Assembly: GCF_013410035.1 (NCBI RefSeq)
Contig: NZ_JACCBW010000001.1
Location: 186,001 to 250,000 of the forward strand
Source: Nocardioides cavernae
GTDB lineage: Bacteria; Actinomycetota; Actinomycetes; Propionibacteriales; Nocardioidaceae
Reading direction: 5' to 3'
Length of the DNA stretch: 64,000 bases
Notes under the pieces: model-generated
Told to the model about the DNA's origin: nothing
The model's database searches: none
What the model saw: only the letters and a program-made list of their open reading frames with translations
Program-made: the position numbers and the translations under genes
In this document: piece after piece, positions 42,437 through 49,405 of the stretch
Numbering within the stretch: position 1 is the stretch's first letter
Layout of the letters: each line of letters begins with the position of its first letter

Positions 42437-42874
42437 GTGAGCGCGTCCTTCCCGCCCAACCCGTGGAACGAGCACGCGTGGGTGGTCGGCGAGCCGACGG
42501 TCGGCGAGGGCACCTGGATCGGCGCCTTCACGATGATCGACGGGTCGGGCGGGCTCACCATCGGCCGGGGGTGCGACATCTCCTCCGGCGTGCACATCTA
42601 CACCCACTCCTCGGCGAAGCGCTGCGTCTCCGGACGGCGCTTCGCCGAGGTGGAGCGGCGGCCGGTCACCATCGGTGACCACGTGTTCATCGGCGCCAAC
42701 GCCGTCGTCAACATGGGCGTGACGATCGGCGACGAGGCCGTCGTCGGCGCCGGCGCCGTCGTCACCGCCGACGTCCCGGCGCGCGCCATCGTCGGCGGCG
42801 TCCCGGCGCGCGTCATCGGCCGGGTCGACCTGTCCGACCCGACCGACCCCCGCTTCGGCGTCAGCGGGTCTTGA
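42437..42874 (+). CDS. Hexapeptide-repeat acetyltransferase (WbpD/WlbB-like)
   Basis: A 145-aa left-handed beta-helix acetyltransferase. The repeat blocks are VGEGTWIGAFTMIDG, LTIGRGCDISSGVHIYTHSS, GDHVFIGANAVVNMGVTIGD and EAVVGAGAVVTADVPA, followed by the GVPARVIGR exit typical of xenobiotic/sugar O- or N-acetyltransferases. It is shorter than WbpD (~190 aa). Together with the aminotransferase at 36901 and the oxidoreductase at 42861 it could complete a UDP-2,3-diacetamido sugar route. The GTG at 42437 is used. Its 3' end overlaps the convergent oxidoreductase gene by 14 bp. Confidence 0.88.
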   Translation: MSASFPPNPWNEHAWVVGEPTVGEGTWIGAFTMIDGSGGLTIGRGCDISSGVHIYTHSSAKRCVSGRRFAEVERRPVTIGDHVFIGANAVVNMGVTIGDEAVVGAGAVVTADVPARAIVGGVPARVIGRVDLSDPTDPRFGVSGS

Positions 42875-43814
42875 GGACCTCGTCCACCACGCGGTGGGCG
42901 GGGAGGATGCTGGCGCGCTCGGCGTCGACGTCGACCGAGCCGCCGACGAGGTCGACGAAGTGGTCGAGCTGCGAGACCAGCGGCTCCGCGCCGCCGATCT
43001 CGGGGACCTCGATCTCGGTGAACTGGCGGAAGCCGACGAACTCGTCGTCGGCCTCGATGCTGGAGTGCCGGTAGCTGGTGAGGCCGCGCCGGAGCAGGTC
43101 GATCTCGATCATCCGGTCCAGCTCCTGGATCACCATGGAGCGCACCTTGACCTGGCCGAGACGGCTGGCCGAGACCGACGCGATGCCGCCGCCGGAGAAC
43201 CGGACGCCCGCCTCGACGATGTCCTCGGCACCCTCGACGCTGCTCGGGTGGAACTGGCCGACCTTCACGTCGAACGACTCGGGCTGCTCGCCGCCGAAGG
43301 CGCGCACGACCAGGTCGACGTCGTGGACCAGAAGGTCCCAGGCGACGCCGGTCTTGATGCGCGGGGCGTACGGCGAGTGGCGCTGCGCCCGGACGTAGAG
43401 CGGCGCCTCCACCATCTTCATCGCCGTCATCACGGCCGGGTTGAACCGCTCGAGGAAGCCGCACATCAGGGGGGTGCCGGCGGCCGCGGAGGCGTCGACG
43501 AGCTCCTGGGACTCCTCCAGCGACGGGCACAGGGGCTTCTCCACCAGCAGCGGCAGCCCGGCGTCGATCACCTGGCCGGCGAGCTCACGGTGGGCCTCGG
43601 TCGCCGCGGCGATCACGACGGCGTCGAAGGCCCCGATGCCCTCGAGGTCGGGCTGCCACGCCGAGTCGTACAGCCCGGCGACGGTCCGGCCGCTCTCCTC
43701 GTGGGGGTCGATGACCGCGGCCAGCTCGGTCCTGGCTCCGGTGGCGATGACGCGGGCGTGGTTGCGTCCCATGGACCCGGACCCGACGAGGGCGATGCGC
43801 AGTGGTTCAGCCAT
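42861..43814 (-). CDS. Gfo/Idh/MocA-family oxidoreductase
   Basis: A 317-aa NAD(P)-dependent sugar oxidoreductase. The Rossmann motif is RIALVGSGSMGRNHARVI; the family's EKP lysine appears in LLVEKPLCPSLEESQ, and AWDLLVHDVDLVVRAFG carries the catalytic His/Asp pair. WlbA/WbpB and GnnA of this family oxidise C3 of UDP-GlcNAcA or UDP-GlcNAc, giving the keto-sugar that DegT enzymes aminate. That role fits here but is inferred from context. A TAAGGT -10 sits 7 nt before the ATG at 43814 (leaderless). Codons upstream of 43814 are unsupported. Confidence 0.9.
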   Translation of the reverse strand: MAEPLRIALVGSGSMGRNHARVIATGARTELAAVIDPHEESGRTVAGLYDSAWQPDLEGIGAFDAVVIAAATEAHRELAGQVIDAGLPLLVEKPLCPSLEESQELVDASAAAGTPLMCGFLERFNPAVMTAMKMVEAPLYVRAQRHSPYAPRIKTGVAWDLLVHDVDLVVRAFGGEQPESFDVKVGQFHPSSVEGAEDIVEAGVRFSGGGIASVSASRLGQVKVRSMVIQELDRMIEIDLLRRGLTSYRHSSIEADDEFVGFRQFTEIEVPEIGGAEPLVSQLDHFVDLVGGSVDVDAERASILPAHRVVDEVLKTR

Positions 43815-43821
43815 GGCCCGC

Positions 43822-43827
43822 ACCTTA
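43822..43827 (-). promoter_or_regulatory. -10 element of a leaderless promoter (Gfo/Idh gene)
   Basis: Minus-strand TAAGGT ends 7 nt before the ATG at 43814, with no ribosome site between. Confidence 0.5.
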
Positions 43828-43968
43828 TCGACGCCCGCTCATTTGGCCGCATCGCGCCCCCGTGGGGCAAGATGGCTGACCAGGGCCCGCCACACGACGC
43901 GCGCGGGCGCCTCCTCCCGGCGTTCCGCACGCGGCCGCCCGACGAAAGGATCCGCCACGTCCGCCGAA

Positions 43969-44952
43969 GTGCAGCCCGCGCACACCCTGCGCGGCCGGCT
44001 CATCCACTGGGCGCGCATCCTGCTCATCGTCGCCGTCGTCCTGGCCGCCGGCTACGCCCTCTGGTCCAACCACGAGGTGGTCCAGGAGACCCTCGCGCAG
44101 CTGTCGTGGCGTGACTGGCTCCCGTCGTTCGTGGCTCTCCCGATCGCGATCCTGCTCTCCACGTGGAGCTGGCAGCTGCTGGTCGACGAGCTCGGCAAGC
44201 CCATCGGTGTGGCGCGCGGGGCGCAGATCTTCCTCGTCGGGCAGCTCGGCAAGTACCTCCCCGGCTCCGTCTGGGCCTACCTCCTCCAGATCGAGCTCGG
44301 CCGCCGCGCCGGCCTGGCCCGTGCGCGCATCTTCACCGCGACGCTGTTCTCGCTCGCGGTGGCCGTCGTCGCCGCGCTGCTCGCCGGCTCCCTGGTGCTG
44401 CCCGGCTTCGTCCGCGACTACGAGGCCCTCCGCGGCCTGGTCTGGCTCTACCTCCTGCTGCCGATCGGCCTCGTGTGCCTGCACCCGGCGATCCTCCAGC
44501 GCGTCGTCTCGGTCGGCTTCAAGGTGCTGCGCCGCCCACAGCCCGACCACCCCGTACGCCTGCGCGCGGTCGCGCTCTCGCTGTTCGCCGCCGTGGCGTC
44601 CTACTGCTTCTTCGGGCTGCACCTGTGGCTGCTCGTGCGAGGCGTGTCCGACGTCGATGGCAGCGCGTCGTTCTTGCTCGTGTGCATCGGCACGATGGCG
44701 ATCGCGATGATCTCCGGGCTGTTCTTCTTCCTGCTGCCCTCGGGCGCCGGCGTCCGTGAGCTCGTCATCGTCACCGCCCTGGCCCCCACCATCGGCTCGG
44801 GCGAGGCCATCGCGCTCGCGGCCGTGTCGCGGGTGCTCATCGTGGTCGCCGACCTGCTCACCGCCGCCTCGGCGGCCAGCCTGGGGTGGTGGGAGCGGCG
44901 CCAGTTCGGCCCGATCCCCCACGACCAGGGCGTCGACGACGACGAGGTCTGA
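43969..44952 (+). CDS. Flippase-like membrane protein (LPG_synthase_TM / UPF0104)
   Basis: A 327-aa membrane protein with about eight helices of the lysylphosphatidylglycerol-synthase transmembrane family (PF03706). It has LPSFVALPIAILLSTWSWQLL, GQLGKYLPGSVWAYLLQIEL (the conserved GKYLPG loop) and FFFLLPSGAGVRELVIV. Only the membrane half is present, so it is not an aminoacyl-lipid synthase. Family members with this layout serve as presumed flippases or as partners of glycan export. The GTG start at 43969 lacks a well-placed ribosome site (GAAAGGA is 18 nt upstream), so the N-terminus is uncertain by some residues. Confidence 0.85.
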   Translation: MQPAHTLRGRLIHWARILLIVAVVLAAGYALWSNHEVVQETLAQLSWRDWLPSFVALPIAILLSTWSWQLLVDELGKPIGVARGAQIFLVGQLGKYLPGSVWAYLLQIELGRRAGLARARIFTATLFSLAVAVVAALLAGSLVLPGFVRDYEALRGLVWLYLLLPIGLVCLHPAILQRVVSVGFKVLRRPQPDHPVRLRAVALSLFAAVASYCFFGLHLWLLVRGVSDVDGSASFLLVCIGTMAIAMISGLFFFLLPSGAGVRELVIVTALAPTIGSGEAIALAAVSRVLIVVADLLTAASAASLGWWERRQFGPIPHDQGVDDDEV

Positions 44953-44976
44953 CGGGGCCTGCGGCCCCATCGACCC

Positions 44977-46179
44977 TCAGGCGGAGGCGCCGTCCACACG
45001 GTCGACGATCAGGCCGGCGATCGGCAGGGCCGACGTGGCCGCCGGGGACGGGGCGTTGACCACGTGGAGCGTGCGCGGCGTGTCGCGCATGAGGAAGTCG
45101 TGCACGAAGGACCCGTCGCGCATCACCGCCTGCGCCCGGATCCCCGCCTCGCGCGGGGTCAGGTCGTCGAGCCGCAACGACGGGCAGTACTTCTGGCACA
45201 GCCGGAGGTAGCCCCGCTTGGACAGCGAGTTGCGCAGCTCGCGCGCGCCGGTCCGCACGTTGGCCCGTGCGACGTGCCACATCCCGGGGAAGGTGACGAT
45301 GTCGCGGAAGTCGCGACGGTCGAAGGAGAACTTCGGGTAGCCCTCGCGGGACAGTCCGAGCACCGCGTTGGGCCCGACGTTGAGGCCACCGTCGACCGTG
45401 GGTGTCAGGTGCACGCCGAGGAACGGCAGCTCGGGGTCCGGGATCGGGTAGACCAGGGTGTCGACCAGGTCGGCCCGCTCCGGGCGCACGTCGTAGTACT
45501 CGCCGCGGAAGGGCACCATCGCGAAGTCCACGTCGATGCCGGCCATCGCAGCCACGCGGTCGGCCTGCACGCCGGCGCAGAACACCACGTGGGCGGCGCG
45601 CACGTCGCCGCGGCTGGTGGTCAGCACGACCTCCTGCGCGGTCTCCCGGATGCCCAGCACGCGGGTGTCGCGCATCAGGGTGCCGCCGGCCTCCTCGACC
45701 AGCGTCGCGAGGCGCCGGTTGATCGCGCCGTAGTCGGTGATGCCGGTGGCTGCGACGTGGAGCGCGCCGAGGCCGGCGACGTGGGGCTCGCGCTCGCGCA
45801 GCTCCGCACCCGTGAGGACCGTGGCCTCGATCTGGTTGACGGCCGCCCGCTCGGCGAGGGCCTGCATCGCCGCGAGCTCGCGCTCGTCGGTGGCCACCAG
45901 CAGCTTGCCGATGCGCCGCCACGGGATCCCGTGCTCCTCGGCGAACTGCTCGGTGGCGGCCGCGCCGGCGCGGCACAGGTCGGCCTTGAGGCTCCCGGGG
46001 GTGTAGTAGATGCCCGAGTGGATGACGCCGCTGTTGTGCCCGGTCTGGTGGCGCCCGAACTCCGGCTCCTTGTCGAGCAGCAGGACCGTCCGGTCGGGGT
46101 GCCGCGTGCTGATCGTCCACGCGGTCGCGGCTCCCACGATGCCGCCGCCGACGACGACGTGGTCAAAGGTGTCAGGCAC
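44977..46179 (-). CDS. lhgO: L-2-hydroxyglutarate oxidase-like flavoprotein
   Basis: A 400-aa FAD-dependent oxidoreductase of the DAO family, closest by motif to L-2-hydroxyglutarate oxidase. The dinucleotide site is HVVVGGGIVGAATAW. The LhgO signature GRHQTGHNSGVIHSGIYY is at ~residues 43-60, VPFRGEYYDV and PELPFLGVHLTP follow, and the C-terminus repeats FAD contacts. The GTG at 46179 is preceded by GGAGG at 8 nt. LhgO oxidises L-2-hydroxyglutarate to 2-oxoglutarate and passes electrons to the membrane. Why it sits inside a glycan island is unclear: it may be cargo, or 2-oxoglutarate supply for the glutamate-dependent aminotransferases may matter (speculative). Confidence 0.88.
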   Translation of the reverse strand: MPDTFDHVVVGGGIVGAATAWTISTRHPDRTVLLLDKEPEFGRHQTGHNSGVIHSGIYYTPGSLKADLCRAGAAATEQFAEEHGIPWRRIGKLLVATDERELAAMQALAERAAVNQIEATVLTGAELREREPHVAGLGALHVAATGITDYGAINRRLATLVEEAGGTLMRDTRVLGIRETAQEVVLTTSRGDVRAAHVVFCAGVQADRVAAMAGIDVDFAMVPFRGEYYDVRPERADLVDTLVYPIPDPELPFLGVHLTPTVDGGLNVGPNAVLGLSREGYPKFSFDRRDFRDIVTFPGMWHVARANVRTGARELRNSLSKRGYLRLCQKYCPSLRLDDLTPREAGIRAQAVMRDGSFVHDFLMRDTPRTLHVVNAPSPAATSALPIAGLIVDRVDGASA

Positions 46180-46239
46180 TGGGGGTCCTCCGAGGGCTGG
46201 TGCGACGTCGGCGACAGCATAGGTAGTCGCCCCCGAGGG

Positions 46240-46245
46240 TAGGGT
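46240..46245 (+). promoter_or_regulatory. -10 element of a leaderless promoter (coiled-coil gene A)
   Basis: TAGGGT ends 8 nt before the GTG at 46254; no ribosome site is seen. Confidence 0.5.
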
Positions 46246-46253
46246 GCTGCCCC

Positions 46254-46829
46254 GTGGAGAACCGGGGAGACGACACCGACCTGACCGCCCGGCTGGCGCG
46301 CACGGAGAAGGCGCTGCGCCAGTCCGGACGCGAGATGAAGTGGTGGCAGATCGAGCTCGAGCACACCAGGGAGTCCCTCCAGCGCGCACGACGCCAGCGC
46401 GCCCGGCTGCGTGACCAGGTGGACACCCTCTCCGACGTCCTCGCCACCACGCTCTCCGAGCGCTACTGGGCCCAGCAGGCGGAGCCGTCCGGCGTCGGCC
46501 GGCTGCTCGGTCGGCGCGGGGCGACCGAGCCCGAGGCCGAGCTGGTGCGCGCGGTCGAGGCGAGCGACCTCTTCGACGGCGCGTGGTACCTCCGCACGCA
46601 CCCCAAGGCGGCCGGCACGGGGCTGAGCCCGGCCCTGCACTACGTCCGCAACGGCAACAGGAAGAAGCTGGACCCGGGTCCCGGCTTCAGCACCGCCGAC
46701 TACCTCCAGCGGCACCCCGAGGCCGAGGGCGACCTCCCCGCGCTCCTGCACGCCATCCGGCACGACCAGCTCCACGACGCACCCGACGACGACGCGACCG
46801 CGTCCCCGGCCGGCGACCTGCACCTGTGA
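46254..46829 (+). CDS. Coiled-coil protein A with FD-x-YL glycan-enzyme module
   Basis: A 191-aa protein with two parts. Residues ~8-75 form a strongly charged coiled coil (ARTEKALRQSGREMKWWQIE and onward). Residues ~100-175 contain two copies of a short module, LFDGAWYLRTHPK...HYVRNG and FSTADYLQRHPE. This module appears at the N-termini of rhamnan-synthesis F-type and related glycosyltransferases. There is no signal peptide or membrane helix, so it is cytoplasmic. Its stop overlaps the GTG of the large transferase gene by 4 bp. A paralog with the same layout, coiled coil then module, is encoded at 51861 beside the second large transferase. A scaffold or tethering subunit of the transferase is a reasonable inference. 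Confidence 0.7.
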   Translation: MENRGDDTDLTARLARTEKALRQSGREMKWWQIELEHTRESLQRARRQRARLRDQVDTLSDVLATTLSERYWAQQAEPSGVGRLLGRRGATEPEAELVRAVEASDLFDGAWYLRTHPKAAGTGLSPALHYVRNGNRKKLDPGPGFSTADYLQRHPEAEGDLPALLHAIRHDQLHDAPDDDATASPAGDLHL

Positions 46830-49405
46830 GCGCCACCACCGGTCCCCTGCCCCTGGCGGAGTTCACCTCGCGCTGGCGCGCCTTCGTGCCGCGCTGGGTC
46901 GCCGCGTCCGAGGAGGAGCGCGCGCGCCTGGTCGACGACGCGATGGCGCACGGGCTGCCGCCGGTCGACCCGGGCGCCGAGGTCGAGGCCACCGACCGCG
47001 ACGCCGTGCTGGCCGCCGAGGTGGCGGTCATCCGGGCGAGCGGGGAGTTCGACGAGTTCGGCTACATGTGGCACAACCCGGACCTGCGCTGGCACCTGTG
47101 CACCGGCCCGGAGCAGGCCATCCACTTCGCCGAGCGCGGGTGGCACGAGATGCGCCACCCCTCCCCCGGCTTCGACCTGTGGCACTACACCAACGCCCAC
47201 CTCGACCCCGAGGACGACGAGGTCAACCCCGTCGTGCACCACGCCCTCGAGGGCAGGCGCCACGGCCTCGAGACGCTGCCCCGGGTGCGCGACCTCCCCG
47301 CCCCGACGGAGCCTGCCGGGTCCCCCCGCCGGGTCTGCCTCTACGCGGCCTTCGACATCGACGGCATCGTCGACCCGACCGTGGTCTCCTACCTCGCCGA
47401 CCTCAGTCGCTTCGCCGACATCTACTACCTCGCCGACTGCGAGCTCGAGGACGGCGAGCTCGAGAAGCTGGCGCCGTACACCAAGGGCGCCTGGGCGATC
47501 CGTCACGGGCGCTACGACTTCGGGTCCTACTCGATGCTCGCCACCGACCTCGTCGGGTGGGACGTCATCGACCAGTACGACGAGATGATGCTGGCCAACG
47601 ACTCGTGCTGGCTGGTCCAGCCGCTCGACACGGTCTTCGCCAAGATGGACGCCACGGCGTGCGACTGGTGGGGCCTGCAGGCGACCTACGAGGACTTCGG
47701 CATCCGGGAGTTCGAGCAGCTCGGCCGCCCGCTGGCCCTCGACGACGTCGAGGAGCAGATGCGCCAGCAGGACCTGTGGCGCTACTCCGACTTCATCCAC
47801 GTCGGCTCGTACTTCCTGGTCTACCGCCGGCGCGTCCTCGACGACCCGGAGTTCCGTCGCCGGCTCGAGACGGTGGCCAAGCAGCGCGACAAGACCGCGA
47901 TCATCCTCAAGTACGAGATCGGCTTCTCCCGCTACCTGATCCTCGGCGGCTACCACCTCGCGACCTTCGTCGACGGGATCCTGCCCTACCACCCGGTCTA
48001 CCGGGCCTCGGCGTTCGACCTCATGGCCGAGGGCTTCCCGCTGCTCAAGCGTCAGTTCCTCTACGAGAACCCCTTCTCCGCACCCGACCTGCGGCTGTGG
48101 AAGGAGCGGGTGCTCGAGCACGTGCCGGACGCCGACGTGGACGCGATGGAGTCGAACCTGCGCCGGATCGCCCCCGCGTGGAGCCTGCACCGCAGCTTCG
48201 CGATCCGGTCGGGCCCCGACGGCAAGGCGGTGCTGCCCGAGCCCCTCGGCTCCGACACGTTCCCCGACGAGGACAAGTGGGTGCCCTCCTTCGACCACTG
48301 GTGGGGCTTCCCCGCCGACCCGCGCACCGGTCTGCTCAGCGGGGCCGTACGCGCGGTGTTCGACGCCGTGCGCGACGACCCGTCGGTGAAGAAGATCGTG
48401 CTGGAGGGCTCGCGACCGCTCGACGCGTCGGGACAGAACGTGGTCCGCGTCGCGACCGAGAGCCCGCCCGGCCAGATGTACGGCCTCCGGATGGGGACGG
48501 TCCTCACCAACGTCGGGCCGCGCAGCGACGTCAACCACCCGCTGTCGCCGCGCTACCACCGCTTCCTGCAGCTCGGGCGTGCCACGGGGCTGACCTCCCC
48601 CGACGTCGGCCTCGACGGCAGCGGCGACACCTGGGGGCTGCGTGACCGGAGCGCCCTCGACCTCGACGACACCCTCACGCGGGCGATCGTGGTCGCCGGG
48701 ACGCACGGCGCCGACGCCGCCGCGGCGCTCCCGAGGCTCGACGACGACGGCGTGTGGCAGCTCGGCTCGCCGCGCATCGACCTCCTGGTCGCCGACGAGG
48801 CCGACCTCGCCAAGGCCCACCGCGCCGAGCTCACCCGGCTGCGTCGCGTGCTGGACGGACGCCGCCTCGTCGTCGTGGAGCCGTGGGGCGCCGAGGTCGA
48901 CCTCGTCGCCCTCGCCACCTGGGCGGCCGCGCACCCCGACGTCGCCGTCGGCGTGCGCCGAGGGGGCACCTCGACGTCACCGCTCGCCGAGCCCCTGCTC
49001 GACCTCTCCGACGAGACGCTGATCTCCGACTCGCCCCAGACGCTGATGCCGGTGCACCCCGAGACCGCCTGGCGGCTCGCCTCCGTGCTGGTGTCGGGCT
49101 CCGCGGCCGACCTCGCCGACTGGGCAGTGCTCGGCCGACCGGCGCTCAACGTCGTCGACGGGGCGGACGGCGACGTCGTCCCCCTGGCGCGCACCGCACC
49201 GGACGGCCTCGGGGAGGCGCTCGACGCCGCCCTGGCGGGCGCCGCCGACGCCGACTACCTCGCTTGGGGCCGCGACCTGCACGCCGCCAGCGACGGTCAC
49301 GCGGCCGAGCGCGTCGTGCTGGCGATCAAGCGGACCTACCTCCCGGTCGACGCGTGGCTGGCCGAGGACGAGGAGTCGGACGTGTCGGAGTCGTCCGAGG
49401 CCTAG
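46826..49405 (+). CDS. Large RgpF/TagF-like transferase A
   Basis: An 859-aa cytoplasmic protein. Residues ~1-60 are helical. The FD-x-YL module follows (FDEFGYMWHNPDL, FDLWHYTNAHLDPEDDEVNP). From ~residue 170 a rhamnan-synthesis F (RgpF) domain has RRVCLYAAFDIDGIVDPTVV, RHGRYDFGSYSMLATDL and MMLANDSCWLVQPL. The C-terminal ~350 residues resemble the GT-B-like CDP-glycerol glycerophosphotransferase fold (GSPRIDLLVADEAD, then VLVSGSAADLADWAVLGRPA). This suggests a bifunctional enzyme building rhamnose- and polyol-phosphate-containing wall polymer; the C-terminal assignment is weaker. The gene ends in a TAG that shares CTAG with the convergent paralog. The GTG start overlaps gene A1 by 4 bp. Confidence 0.75.
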   Translation: MSATTGPLPLAEFTSRWRAFVPRWVAASEEERARLVDDAMAHGLPPVDPGAEVEATDRDAVLAAEVAVIRASGEFDEFGYMWHNPDLRWHLCTGPEQAIHFAERGWHEMRHPSPGFDLWHYTNAHLDPEDDEVNPVVHHALEGRRHGLETLPRVRDLPAPTEPAGSPRRVCLYAAFDIDGIVDPTVVSYLADLSRFADIYYLADCELEDGELEKLAPYTKGAWAIRHGRYDFGSYSMLATDLVGWDVIDQYDEMMLANDSCWLVQPLDTVFAKMDATACDWWGLQATYEDFGIREFEQLGRPLALDDVEEQMRQQDLWRYSDFIHVGSYFLVYRRRVLDDPEFRRRLETVAKQRDKTAIILKYEIGFSRYLILGGYHLATFVDGILPYHPVYRASAFDLMAEGFPLLKRQFLYENPFSAPDLRLWKERVLEHVPDADVDAMESNLRRIAPAWSLHRSFAIRSGPDGKAVLPEPLGSDTFPDEDKWVPSFDHWWGFPADPRTGLLSGAVRAVFDAVRDDPSVKKIVLEGSRPLDASGQNVVRVATESPPGQMYGLRMGTVLTNVGPRSDVNHPLSPRYHRFLQLGRATGLTSPDVGLDGSGDTWGLRDRSALDLDDTLTRAIVVAGTHGADAAAALPRLDDDGVWQLGSPRIDLLVADEADLAKAHRAELTRLRRVLDGRRLVVVEPWGAEVDLVALATWAAAHPDVAVGVRRGGTSTSPLAEPLLDLSDETLISDSPQTLMPVHPETAWRLASVLVSGSAADLADWAVLGRPALNVVDGADGDVVPLARTAPDGLGEALDAALAGAADADYLAWGRDLHAASDGHAAERVVLAIKRTYLPVDAWLAEDEESDVSESSEA

